DNA of 64,000 bases from Sinorhizobium terangae (lineage in GTDB: Bacteria; Pseudomonadota; Alphaproteobacteria; Rhizobiales; Rhizobiaceae). Position numbers and translations under genes: made by a program. A model generated the notes under the pieces. The model worked only from the letters and a program-made list of their open reading frames with translations. It had not been told where the DNA came from and made no database searches. The stretch lies in NCBI RefSeq assembly GCF_009601505.1, contig NZ_WITC01000036.1, forward strand, positions 280,127-344,126, given 5' to 3'. This document shows, piece by piece, positions 27,901-35,223 of the stretch. Every line of letters begins with the position of its first letter. The first letter of the stretch is position 1.

Positions 27901-28146
27901 AATGATAGCGCCGTCCAGGCCATGGGGAGCGAACAACTCCGAGTGATCGCCCATGAACTTGTCGAGCAGATGCTCAGATCAGCGACCGTCGACTGGCAGC
28001 ACAAGGCGAGCGCTCGCGCCAAGATGCGTGTTCTCGTGAAGCGCATCCTGAAGAAGTTTGGCTATCCGCCCGATCTGGAGCAGGAGGCGGTTCAGACCGT
28101 GCTGGCTCAGGCGGAGGTGTTGTTGAAGGAGATTGCTTTCCAATGA
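24955..28146 (+). CDS. hsdR: Type I restriction endonuclease and translocase subunit
   Basis: About 1063 aa. An N-terminal PD-(D/E)xK nuclease ([21 protein letters not shown]) is followed by an SF2 translocase with motif [15 protein letters not shown], motif [13 protein letters not shown], motif III FTGTP, and a motif VI region [10 protein letters not shown]. The C-terminal third is helical and binds the MTase core. Start: the ATG at 24955 overlaps the previous stop (TGATG); the GTG at 24952 is also possible. All key residues are present, so the system looks functional. Confidence 0.95.
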   Translation: MNDILYTQPVSEHSTSGFNEGLVEEAVIGTFRELGYSYELAAVISPDGSAPAREAYGDVLLLARLRAAAERLNPMIPADAREQAIHQLLVTETPSLVEENRRIHKLITEGVDVEFGIGDGEVKGDKVWLIDFDNPENNDWLVTNQFTVVEGKFTRRPDVMVFVNGLPLGIIELKNAGSEAATIDHAFQQLQTYKAQVPSLFRTNAVLVASDGMLARIGSLTADEERFMPWRSVTGAAGDFTPHGPYEMDTLLRGVFDKERFLALIRDFIVFGDQGAGPFKIIGGYHQFHGARKAIASAIEAAKPDGNRKIGVIWHTQGSGKSFLMAFLGGLIVRSRDLENPTLIVLTDRNDLDDQLFGTFNLCRDLIRQTPEQANSRDDLRRLLNRASGGVIFTTVQKFTPEAGEERFPMLTDRRNVIVMADEAHRSQYGFDAKLDKETGRRRYGYAHYIREALPNASFIGFTGTPIEAEDVNTPAIFGEYIDIYDISRAVEDKATVPIYYESRLARIELNEDEKPKIDAEIEAMLEDETLSEQEKQKAKWTTVERLVGSEKRLSQIAADLVAHLEHRIEGMDGKAMAVCMSRRICVDLYNEIVALRPEWHSDDDDKGAIKIVMTGSASDPLEWQPHIGIKKRRDDLAKRARKLDDPLKLVIVRDMWLTGFDAPCMHTMYVDKPMHGHGLMQAIARVNRVFKDKPGGLIVDYIGIAQNLKKALAQYSQSDRDKTGIDEEAAVAVLLEKYEIVRAMFNGHDYSLGIVGAPQQRLKALADGIDWILKWQEKEAAKVEGVEAKKKAHRRYQDAVLELSKAYALASASDAAAEIRDEVGFFQAVRAALVKTTATGKMSDKAKSLAVEQLLNQAVANAEIVDILKAAGLQSPDISVLSDEFLADVQRMEKKNLALEALKKLLNGEIKSRSKSNVVQSKAFSARLEEAVARYHANAISTVEMIQELIALAKEMQAAAARGEELGLSEEEIAFYDALAANDSAVQAMGSEQLRVIAHELVEQMLRSATVDWQHKASARAKMRVLVKRILKKFGYPPDLEQEAVQTVLAQAEVLLKEIAFQ

Positions 28147-28196
28147 GGTTCGCGCTTCGAACCGCCTTAACGGCGGGGCCAACCCCTGATGGGGTT
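28147..28196 (+). terminator. Run of hairpins just after hsdR
   Basis: Directly after the stop: GGTTCG/CGAACC (28147-28163), CCGCC/GGCGG (28162-28176, sharing bases with the first, so mutually exclusive), and AACCCC/GGGGTT (28181-28196). There is no T-run, so intrinsic termination is not certain, but the structures likely mark the 3' end of the restriction transcript. Confidence 0.45.
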
Positions 28197-28330
28197 CATG
28201 CCGACGAGGCAATTCTTCGTTCTGTAATTTCCCCGCCTTGACGTGGCTTATCGGTGACGGCTGGCTGCGCGGTGTTTCGCGAAGAGCACTGACTGGTCAA
28301 AGGAGAGGGGAGGTCTGGGAAATTTTCTAC

Positions 28331-28378
28331 ACCCGATCACCCGATCACCCGATCAGCCAGATTACGCGATCACGCGAT
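28331..28378 (+). repeat. Short tandem octamer repeat
   Basis: ACCCGATC occurs three times in tandem from 28331, followed by degenerate copies (ATTACGCGATCACGCGAT). It lies in the gene-free 28147-28764 region and could vary in copy number. Confidence 0.6.
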
Positions 28379-28589
28379 ACTGGAAATCGCCTCCTATCGG
28401 CTTGTTTTTCCTCTTTAAAAAAATCCTCGCCAATCCTACTCACACAAAGCTGTTGGCGTATATAAACCAACTCCGACCATAAGCTCCCGAGAGGGATTTC
28501 GCGGCTATACAATGGCCTTGTCTATCTAAACACTTGAATTTATTGTATTTTTCTACCATTTTACGGCTGTGTCGCTGATGTAGGCAACA

Positions 28590-28740
28590 CGGCGCGGATG
28601 CAAGCCCGCGTATCCAAAAGAAGGCGGAGAGGTCGAGGGTCCACACCTCAGCCAAGTACTCCGTCTTCTTAGGGCCAACGTGGATGCAAGCCCACGTCGA
28701 TCTCACTGCCAGGCCGGGGGTCCAAACTTCGGCCACTAAT
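28590..28740 (+). ncRNA. Tandemly duplicated two-hairpin structured RNA or leader
   Basis: Two units about 85 nt apart. Each has a first hairpin with an identical ATGCAAGC loop on a 6-bp stem (28592-28611 and 28678-28697); the third pair changes from C-G to T-A and the closing pair from G-T to A-T, so pairing is kept. Each then has a second hairpin whose loop holds GGGTCCA (GAGGT/ACCTC stem at 28629-28649; GGCCG/CGGCC stem at 28712-28734). In unit 1 an outer stem (28620-28628 with 28660-28668) encloses the second hairpin. The units end 25 bp before the ATG at 28765. It could be a cis-regulatory leader, a small RNA, or a type III-antitoxin-like repeat RNA. Confidence 0.6.
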
Positions 28741-28764
28741 CTTTCAAAGCAAAAGGGAAATGAA

Positions 28765-29319
28765 ATGGCGCCGATCAGAAAGAAATCTAAAGCCGGGAAA
28801 AAAACGGAGGAACTCCGCGACTCTTTGTGGCCCGACCTGGATAAGACCCTCTTGTGGGACTCCCACAGTGAAGAGGGGTACACCCCGGTTCCTCGAACTA
28901 TGCCGATCATCATCAAAATGATCGACGACCTCACGAAAGGAACACCCGCAGGCAACACCTATTTCGAGCTGTGGTGCCGCGCTCGGGCGGAAATGTATGT
29001 TTCCCTTGGCGCTGCAGGGTCACTTGCGACGCACTCCGGCTACTCTGGTCAGCGGGCCGTTCGCCAATGGCAAGATCGTATCGATCTTCTCGTTGAGCTT
29101 GGGTTCATTCGCATCAAAGGCGGTTCCGCTGGTAAGTATTCCCATGCAGTCGTCCTAAATCCCCACAAGACGATGAGACGTCTTCGCGAGGCGGGGCATC
29201 AAGGCATCTCTACCGAGAAGTACGATGCTCTGGTGGAACGGGCAAATGAGATAGGTTCGACTGATTTCAAGGTTCAACCGACCGCTCCATTAACTGCCAC
29301 CCCTGCAGCAACGACCTAA
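28765..29319 (+). CDS. 184-aa hypothetical protein downstream of structured RNA
   Basis: The ATG at 28765 has AAAGGGAAATGAA upstream, a fair ribosome binding site. The very basic N-terminus MAPIRKKSKAGKKTEELRD is followed by GYTPVPRTMPIIIKMIDDL, a helical core, and LVELGFIRIKGGSAGKYSHA, which looks like the wing of a winged-helix DNA-binding domain. It resembles replication-initiator or regulator domains in general shape only; I do not recognise a family. No gene overlaps it and its only close neighbour is the duplicated hairpin RNA just upstream. Confidence 0.65.
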   Translation: MAPIRKKSKAGKKTEELRDSLWPDLDKTLLWDSHSEEGYTPVPRTMPIIIKMIDDLTKGTPAGNTYFELWCRARAEMYVSLGAAGSLATHSGYSGQRAVRQWQDRIDLLVELGFIRIKGGSAGKYSHAVVLNPHKTMRRLREAGHQGISTEKYDALVERANEIGSTDFKVQPTAPLTATPAATT

Positions 29320-29559
29320 CGCCTGTTTCGTTCGTGTTCCTGGCAAGCCTCTGGGTTGTCCTTCAGGCGGGCCATCTTGCGATGATATGCAGCCCTCTTA
29401 GCCGCATTCTGGGGACAGTTGGGGTCTTTAGGTGCTCAGTCCTTGCGCTTGGGCTGCGGGGTAATGGTGGCGTTCACCAGGTTTCCTTTGAGGGGTGTGG
29501 TTGATTGTCCGTAGCCGAAAACAAACATAATCAGGGTAAGAGAAACGCACGCCCGAGAA

Positions 29560-30186
29560 TTAGGACGCGGTCTGACCCGAGACACGTTTCGCCAGTCGAG
29601 CTAAGGTAGACCGTGAGCAGCCCGTGGCAGCAACGATGGTGTTCCAGCTCAGGCCGCTCTCAAGCATCTTGACGATGCCAGCGTTGCGCTCCTCATCTTC
29701 AGGGCGGCCCTTATAAGCTCCTCGGGCCTTAGCCGTAACGATGCCCTGCGCCTGCCGCCTTCTGCGGTCCTCGTAGTCTTTGCGGGCAATGGCTGCCAGC
29801 ATGTCCAGCATCATCCCGTTGATGGCATCGAGCATGCGGCTCTGAATATCATCCTTGCCAGCCGTGGCCATCATCCAAGAGGTTGGCAGGTCGAGTGCAA
29901 CCACCTTCACCCTGCGGCTCTGTATCTCGGTCTTAAGGCGCTCCCAATCGTCAGCGTTCAAGCGGCTGAGGCGGTCTACCTGCTCAACGAGGAGGACATC
30001 GCCGGGGTGGCAGTCGTTCAGAAGACGGAACAGCTCGGGGCGCTTTAGAGAAGCCCCGCTTTCGTTCTCCACGTAGCTGGCAGCGATCTTCAGCCCACGC
30101 TCCTCAGCGAACCTGAATAGGTCGTCTCTGGCACGGTTGGCATCTTGGTCTTTTGTGCTGGCACGAAGGTAAGCGCGGACATGCAT
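29560..30186 (-). CDS. Serine recombinase (resolvase/invertase family)
   Basis: About 208 aa from the ATG at 30186 (AAGGTGG upstream; the frame opens at 30219). The N-terminal catalytic domain begins MHVRAYLRASTKDQDANRAR with the active-site Ser in RAST, then GDVLLVEQVDRLSRL, the conserved R-containing helix. The C-terminus SGLSWNTIVAATGCSRSTLARLAKR is the HTH. Length fits a small resolvase/invertase. Its start region holds six GGTTC/GAACC motifs, which may be its own binding sites. Confidence 0.9.
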   Translation of the reverse strand: MHVRAYLRASTKDQDANRARDDLFRFAEERGLKIAASYVENESGASLKRPELFRLLNDCHPGDVLLVEQVDRLSRLNADDWERLKTEIQSRRVKVVALDLPTSWMMATAGKDDIQSRMLDAINGMMLDMLAAIARKDYEDRRRRQAQGIVTAKARGAYKGRPEDEERNAGIVKMLESGLSWNTIVAATGCSRSTLARLAKRVSGQTAS

Positions 30187-30197
30187 TGAAGCCACCT

Positions 30198-30309
30198 TGG
30201 TTCGTTTAGGGTGGTTCACTTATCTTTGGTTCGTTTTAGATTGTCAATAGGCACTTATCGAACCAAGTCTCGAGTGGTTCCTCCGACGTGTACCGAAATC
30301 GAACCAGCC
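30198..30309. promoter_or_regulatory. Cluster of six GGTTC/GAACC motifs
   Basis: TTGGTTCGTTT (30198), GTGGTTCAC (30211), TTGGTTCGTTTT (30226), ATCGAACCAAG (30257), GTGGTTCCT (30274) and ATCGAACCAGC (30298) lie in about 110 bp across the serine recombinase start, in both orientations. This looks like an operator or recombination (res-like) site. Confidence 0.5.
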
Positions 30310-30370
30310 GCAGCTTGCATGGTTGACGTGATCTATGGGCTGTGATGTCCCTTAGGCTGCTTCATCAGAC

Positions 30371-30923
30371 GTGGCTCATCAAATGGACGCCAGCGCGTAT
30401 TTGGAAGGCTCGATAAAGGTAAGCTCGCCGGAGGATGTCGATCTCTTGCTTGCTCGTGTCACCGCGTCTGCAACGCAGGTTCGGCAGTGGATTAACGCCT
30501 TTACTGGTGAGCCGCTCGAATTCTTGCGACGCCTGAAGTTCGAGGCAGTTGGCTATCACCCGATCGGACACCACCCGCTCAATATCATCGAACAGGTCAA
30601 TCAGACGTGGACGTATGCAACCGCCCTGCTGGCCGCAAGGCAACTGTTTGCCCTGCACCCCGAAGCTGGCGGCTACCACCTCGCTCCCGGCGCGCATGCC
30701 TCACAGCCCTTGGACATCATGAGCGAGGTGGAAGGCTTGGTTGGCGCAGAAACGTTTGCTGCCGTGACACCACGTAACAACCATTGCCAGCGACTTATCG
30801 AAGTTGACGAACCGTCCCGAGGCCCATCGGTACGTGTTCTTTATGTCACCACGCTTTCCTGGCAACCTCCGCCTACCGCAGTTCGAGAGGGACGGAGTGC
30901 AAGTCTGGTCCGTCGACTTTTGA
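30371..30923 (+). pseudogene. Frameshifted conserved-looking hypothetical gene
   Basis: The first frame runs MAHQMDASAYLEGSIKVSSP...VTPRNN and then turns into unlikely sequence. Switching frame by one base near 30783 gives a smooth continuation, SDLSKLTNRPEAHRYVFF... ending GVQVWSVDF, with a stop at 30921-30923. One extra base (or a two-base loss) would explain it. The joined product of about 183 aa looks like a normal soluble protein, and the pattern is familiar to me from rhizobial hypothetical proteins. Whether this is a true mutation or a sequencing error cannot be told. Confidence 0.6.
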
Positions 30924-31090
30924 TCGCTGGCCTCCCATGCATGGCGTCCCCGGGGTACCGGGGGGGAACCCCGATCTCCGTATATCTGATCTGGGCTCAG
31001 AAATTTTTACAGCAAACATTCCGCCTATAGACCGTGGATGCGCGTTCACGGTCGGTCATTTTCCAGCGTGTTGTACGCTTGCGTATAGGC

Positions 31091-31702
31091 CTAGGCGACA
31101 TAAGTACAACATGACGCTTCAAACGCTGGACCATCAAGGGGGCTCCCCTTCAGGGCCTTGGCCCGCTTCAACTGCGCAGACCGAATGGAGAGGAACCGGC
31201 TGACCAACTGCTGGGAGACATCCAGAACTCCAGCCATCTGTTGTTGGGTGAGTTCGGGGAAGAAGTCCGCCAGCCAGCAGACCATCATCTGGACAGACAT
31301 TTCCTTGCGACCATGCGCAGCTTGGAAATAAGCGAGGGCAGACTTTGCATCGAGAACTGGTCCGGCGAAGGTCTCCCGTTCAATGGTGGCAACAGCATCC
31401 TTCCACCGTTCCTTGATCCATTGGACGGCACTAGGTCCGATCACGTCGAAGGGGAACTTGTCGGTCTTGCGATGAAGACGCTTGCCCCAGCCTCGCTGAA
31501 CGGCCCAATCGGCAATCCGGTGACGGCTGTTCCGGCCACCACCCTCGACTTGCAGGAAGTTCATCTGCCGAAGGACGGCGGTGGTCTGCCTCCGACCGAG
31601 GCCGAAGAGCGTCCCAAGTTCGGTGATTGTGATCCAATCGCCCTTGTCGACCGACACCAGTTCGCCGGTCTTCCGGTCCAGTATCTCCTCGACATAGATC
31701 AT
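31091..31702 (-). CDS. Phage-type regulator with two HTH-like segments
   Basis: A 203-aa protein, MIYVEEILDRKTGELVSVDK... An N-terminal segment (WITITELGTLFGLGRRQTTA) reads as a helix-turn-helix, followed by HRIADWAVQRGWGKR; a C-terminal segment (LTQQQMAGVLDVSQQLVSRF) is a second one. Its ATG overlaps the stop of the 124-aa gene by 4 bp, so they are coupled. Similar small DNA-binding proteins occur in rhizobial phages and islands. Target unknown. Confidence 0.65.
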   Translation of the reverse strand: MIYVEEILDRKTGELVSVDKGDWITITELGTLFGLGRRQTTAVLRQMNFLQVEGGGRNSRHRIADWAVQRGWGKRLHRKTDKFPFDVIGPSAVQWIKERWKDAVATIERETFAGPVLDAKSALAYFQAAHGRKEMSVQMMVCWLADFFPELTQQQMAGVLDVSQQLVSRFLSIRSAQLKRAKALKGSPLDGPAFEASCCTYVA

Positions 31703-32073
31703 GCTGCCACCGACTGCCGACCAGGTGTCGATGATCGCGTGTAGGTCGTTTTCAGCCGCTGCCGCCTTTCTTGATCCATTTCCTTGAAGCGGACGATACG
31801 GGGACCGTGATGCTCGTTCTCGGCAACCGTCAGACGGGCCGCTCGTTCGATGTCGGGGAAGGTCATTCGGGGATAAGCGCGCTCACGGTCCCACATCTCC
31901 ATTCGTCCCCGGTGCCCGAGAACAACCAGATGCCGGCAAGCGTCGGCAGCGGGATTGCGGGTGTTGGTGATGATGATCTCGCCATTGAAGGAGACCGAAT
32001 AGCCTTGGCCCTTGCTGGTCATCTTCACAGGCTCGATGAAAACCCGCAGGGGCGATTTATCTGTTGCGTGCAT
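31699..32073 (-). CDS. Small phage/island-type hypothetical protein
   Basis: A 124-aa basic protein, MHATDKSPLRVFIEPVKMTS..., with GYSVSFNGEIIITNTRNPAADA in the middle, a pattern I associate with short proteins of rhizobial prophages and islands. The ribosome binding site is weak. Coupled to the 203-aa gene. Function unknown. Confidence 0.6.
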   Translation of the reverse strand: MHATDKSPLRVFIEPVKMTSKGQGYSVSFNGEIIITNTRNPAADACRHLVVLGHRGRMEMWDRERAYPRMTFPDIERAARLTVAENEHHGPRIVRFKEMDQERRQRLKTTYTRSSTPGRQSVAA

Positions 32074-32670
32074 AGGTTACTCTCTGTCCGTCGTGCGGGC
32101 TTGGGTGTTGCGTTGCTTTGTCGTTGAGATGTCTCCTCGTTGCTGGTCGTGCTGACGAAATAACCCCACGACTCACCACTGGCACAAGCCAGCCGCGAGA
32201 CGCAGGGGGGGCCTGAACGACAAGAACGCAACGAAGAGAGTTTGCCGGTCCATGATGACCAGCATCCGCCCTCCCGAGATCGGGGTCGATGGAGCGACTA
32301 TGCGGGTGGAGACGAAGACCGGGGCATGGACAAGGACTGACGAGGGTGGTCCTCTCGTCGGTCTATCGGGTGTCGTTAAGGTGACCTGAGTGGGTCGTTA
32401 AGGAGATCTGTTGTTGAGACAGGATTTCCATCATCATCAATGACCTAATGAAACCAGAGATAAACCCTGATTTCATCAGTTCAACCTCTCTCCACCTTAA
32501 TCCACCTATCCATATGGAGGGGGTAATTAAAGGTTGCGGTTCTGCACGTCACAACCATACAGCTACTCTATGCCTTCCCGCTTGCTATCGGATGTTGCCT
32601 TGGCGGTCGATGTTCGGGACCGCCCCCGCAACATCTGTCACGGGAGCAGGAGGGTCATGGCAAGAGGTGG
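32074..32670. other. Intergenic region with several inverted repeats
   Basis: No gene is supported. It contains ATGAAACCAG/CTGATTTCAT (9 of 10 bases inverted, about 32448-32481), a first copy of the CATATG...GGGGTAAT motif (32511-32527), and the nested hairpin at 32591-32635 near the end of the next minus-strand gene. Confidence 0.5.
32591..32635 (-). terminator. Nested long hairpin after the 125-aa gene
   Basis: Outer stem GATGTTGC (32591-32598) / GCAACATC (32628-32635) encloses a perfect inner stem GGCGGTC (32602-32608) / GACCGCC (32618-32624). It lies 36 bp past the stop of the minus-strand gene ending at 32671. No T-run follows, so it may instead be a 3' stabilising element or a small RNA. 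Confidence 0.5.
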
Positions 32671-33048
32671 TTAGCGTTTGGAATTGGTCAGACGCTTCTT
32701 GGCGATTTCAAACGCCTTTTCGAGGAATGCGTCTCCCTCGTCCTCGTTGATGGCCTCTGTCTCATCAGCGGGAACACCGTTCTCGATGCCGTACGCTTTC
32801 TCGATCAAACCGACTAGCGCATATAGCTTGGCCTGTTCCGGGGTCATGGTGGGGTTCCAACCAAGAAGGTCATTGGTCATACCAGTGAAGTCATCCCACA
32901 GACTGGCAGCCTTTGGGTGACCGGGGGAAACGATGGTGTCGATGATCTCATCAGCGTTGACAAGAACAAGTTTGACGTCTTGCCCGCGCTGGTCAATTTC
33001 CGTGTAGACGGGGTTCAGAGAAAGGATGGTGGTCATGGTCGTTGTCAT
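32671..33048 (-). CDS. 125-aa hypothetical protein
   Basis: The ATG at 33048 has AAAGGGAC about 7 bp upstream, which decides it over the longer open frame. The product MTTTMTTILSLNPVYTEIDQ... is acidic and soluble (DETEAINEDEGDAFLEKAF), with a hydrophobic core QDVKLVLVNADEIIDTIV. No family recognised; typical of small island genes. Confidence 0.6.
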   Translation of the reverse strand: MTTTMTTILSLNPVYTEIDQRGQDVKLVLVNADEIIDTIVSPGHPKAASLWDDFTGMTNDLLGWNPTMTPEQAKLYALVGLIEKAYGIENGVPADETEAINEDEGDAFLEKAFEIAKKRLTNSKR

Positions 33049-33547
33049 GGCTAGTCCCTTTGGCCCGCGAAGGGGCGGTTGGTGCGATATGCATATGGTG
33101 GGGGTAATCACCCGAAACCTTGCGCGGCATCGTAGACGGGCGTTCGCCTCCAAATGGCCAATGATACCGGCCACCCCCCAAGTGCCTCTCCACGGTCGAT
33201 ACCCCGGAACGGGAAATGGCATTCCAACGACAAAGCCACCGAGGATCGCTCAACGGGGCCTGACGTGGTGCCAAAGCGATCTCCCCGAACCGAGAGGAAC
33301 GAGGAGACCGCAAGCAGGACCAAGGACCAGGGATGCGATGAATTGCTCATCAGCCGCACTCCCGACTGTCGGGTTGCCATGAAGCGGCGGTGCGGTGGGG
33401 CTGACCGAGGGTCAGCAAGAGGGCTGTCTCAGCGCCATCTATGCGTATGAACGGGGTAATCGAGCGCCCATTCTTATCCTTGTGCAGGTGGCAATCTCAA
33501 TTCTCTATCTCTATGCGTGGGGTAATTGTCGGCGATGGGGTTCGACT
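33049..33547. promoter_or_regulatory. Region with three GGGGTAAT motif copies
   Basis: No gene is supported. The motif TATG-(N2-5)-GGGGTAAT recurs at 33101, 33453 and 33519 (a fourth copy is at 32520). The copies flank the 125-aa gene and reach the XRE regulator. They may bind an island-encoded regulator. Confidence 0.4.
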
Positions 33548-34408
33548 TCAGGCATCGTCGTCGAGACACTGTAGATAGGCCTCAAGCGGAACTTCGATCA
33601 CAGCCACTTTGCTCAGATTGATAACTCGACAGTCGGGGCCATCTTCGTAAACGCGCAGAAATGCATTAGGTCCTATGCCGCCGAGATTTGAACTCAAGAT
33701 AAACAACTCGGAGGCAGTATCGTTTGAGAGGTAGTGGGTCGACGCTCGGCCGTCGGCATAGATGACCCGAACACAATTCATCTCTTCGATTATCTTCTCT
33801 TCGTCCTCGGAAGCTGACTCCGCGTCCGGTGCGCTTGCGGTGATGCGGCGGATTACTTCGATGCGTTCGGCTGCTGCTAGGTGGCCCAACTGGCTCACCG
33901 GGATGCTCTTGGTCAACGACTGATAGACTTCCGGCGAAGAGAAGAAGGGCATCACCTCTGTGTCGTCGGAGATCAACTCGAACTCGATGAGATGGCTTGG
34001 GTTAAGGAAGATAAGCCGGTTGTTCAGCGCGCCAATCTCAACCCATCCTGCCGGTGCCTCTAGATCGATCGTGGGGCGGAAGTGACGAAGCACCCTTTCT
34101 GCCTCCGGCTCGTCAATCGGGTATTCCAGATCGCCATGAGCGAACGTGATCTTAAAGGTGCCAAATGGCGTCCCCTGCTTATCGCGCGCGAAACCGGCCG
34201 CGTCTCGCTGCCGTGGATGAAGTTCCACTCCCAAGAGTTCGTCGACGCTGCACCCGAACATGATTGCAAGGTCCTTGAGCTGCGCGACCGGGATCGACGA
34301 CAGTCCGGTCTCCCACCTAGCCACCGTCTGCTGCGTGGTGTTCAGTCGCTCAGCGACATCCTTCTGCTTCAATCCGTATCGCGTGCGAAGTTCTTTGAGC
34401 TTATTCAT
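33548..34408 (-). CDS. XRE-family transcriptional regulator
   Basis: About 286 aa. The ATG at 34408 has GGGAG 8 bp upstream. Residues about 1-60 (MNKLKELRTRYGLKQKDVAE...TQQTVARWETG...LAIMFGCSVDELLG) are a Cro/CI-type helix-turn-helix. The long C-terminal part has no recognised domain and may bind a ligand or mediate oligomerisation. CCGTGTT-N4-AACACGG lies 12-30 bp upstream of the start, with further GAACAC/GTGTT half sites, so autoregulation is likely. It is probably an island control repressor. Confidence 0.85.
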   Translation of the reverse strand: MNKLKELRTRYGLKQKDVAERLNTTQQTVARWETGLSSIPVAQLKDLAIMFGCSVDELLGVELHPRQRDAAGFARDKQGTPFGTFKITFAHGDLEYPIDEPEAERVLRHFRPTIDLEAPAGWVEIGALNNRLIFLNPSHLIEFELISDDTEVMPFFSSPEVYQSLTKSIPVSQLGHLAAAERIEVIRRITASAPDAESASEDEEKIIEEMNCVRVIYADGRASTHYLSNDTASELFILSSNLGGIGPNAFLRVYEDGPDCRVINLSKVAVIEVPLEAYLQCLDDDA

Positions 34409-34419
34409 GGACACATCTC

Positions 34420-34437
34420 CCGTGTTCTGAAACACGG
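34420..34437. promoter_or_regulatory. Palindromic operator before the XRE gene
   Basis: CCGTGTT-CTGA-AACACGG is a perfect palindrome with 7-bp arms. Within the next 60 bp upstream are further GAACAC and GTGTT half sites (34455-34495), a layout typical of a repressor with cooperative binding. Confidence 0.6.
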
Positions 34438-34557
34438 CTTACATGTTTCCTTCGAACACGTCAATCGCGTTTTGAACACACAGAACGTGTTACCCCGGAG
34501 TTCTTGGAGGCGTTTTTACCACGGCTTTTTCCGAACGCTCGCTGTATGCTTCGGGAG

Positions 34558-34700
34558 CTACGAACCGCCATCACACAGTGCACCAAAGCGCGGTGTCGGA
34601 GGACAACTCGTCGTGCCACATACCAACGGCACTGCGAGACCCTCCGAGATCAGAATTTCCCCTAGGTCTCGTCCATCGGCTGTCAATTTGCCGCAACTCT
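34558..34700 (-). pseudogene. Nuclease-like (SNase-type) C-terminal fragment
   Basis: The minus-strand frame holds CGKLTADGRDLGEILISEGL followed by AVPLVCGTTSCPP, similar to the C-terminal end of small rhizobial thermonuclease-like proteins (D-G-R-D-x-G-x-x-L-I-x-E-G-L-A-V-P). The rest of the upstream frame does not look like the domain and no start is supported, so this is probably a remnant. Confidence 0.4.
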
Positions 34701-35043
34701 GCCCATGATTGCAGGCGACTGTGCCCTCGGTCCCCGCCGGACAAGAACACGCTACTTTCGATAGCTGGGGTTTGATGTCGACACGATCTCCTTCAGTCGA
34801 GCAGTCGACCGCTCCCCGAGTTCGCGTCGTGGTCATGTCTGCGGCTATGTTAGCCCATGACGGCAAAAGGAGTGTTTCTGCAGTACACGAGGCGACGCCG
34901 GAGGACGGTTGAAAACAGAAGCCTTAGGCACCTGCGCACGGCAGCCCCCCATTGAAACTGGTACAGCAAGATGGTACATTCCCCATGAGATCAATCGGCG
35001 TAACTGGCTGATTTCATAGTGAATAATGGTCGATCTGAGAAAC
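34701..35043. other. Right end of island, no supported gene
   Basis: About 340 bp between the nuclease-like remnant and attR. I see only short unsupported frames and no clear repeat. Confidence 0.4.
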
Positions 35044-35067
35044 TTCAAATCTCTCTAGCAGCACCAG
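35044..35067 (+). repeat. attR: 24-bp copy of the tRNA-Thr 3' end
   Basis: Identical to 14512-14535. The bases before it do not form a tRNA, so this is the displaced 3' end left by integration. Core sequence resumes with the ABC-F gene 157 bp further on. Confidence 0.9.
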
Positions 35068-35223
35068 CCTATCCCCTTGAAATCGCTGGATTCCTTGCAC
35101 TCAACAACGCAGGCGCTTCGCACCGACAAGTGCGGGTTTCTTCCGCTATAAACAATGGCGCCGCTCACGACGTTTACGCAGGCGTCCATCAGCCTCGGGT
35201 GCACATCGCGGAAGCGCCGCCCA

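Larger units (their letters stand above)
14512..35067. mobile_element. Genomic island integrated at tRNA-Thr
   Basis: The element is bounded by the 24-bp direct repeats at 14512 and 35044, with the integrase directly inside the tRNA end. It carries a restriction-modification operon, a PIN/AAA+ operon, a serine recombinase, small regulators and gene remnants. Core synteny (murA side versus ABC-F side) resumes outside. I see no capsid, tail, conjugation or replication genes, so it is probably an integrative island mobilised in trans or a decayed ICE or prophage. Several genes, notably the PIN/AAA+ pair, are visibly less GC-rich than the core genes. Confidence 0.88.

Noticed and set aside
28331-28378. 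Possible CRISPR-like repeats
   Set aside because: The repeats are 8-bp tandem units without spacers, and no cas gene is present in the window.
14536-35043. Island as an intact prophage
   Set aside because: There is an integrase and phage-type regulators but no terminase, capsid, tail or lysis gene.
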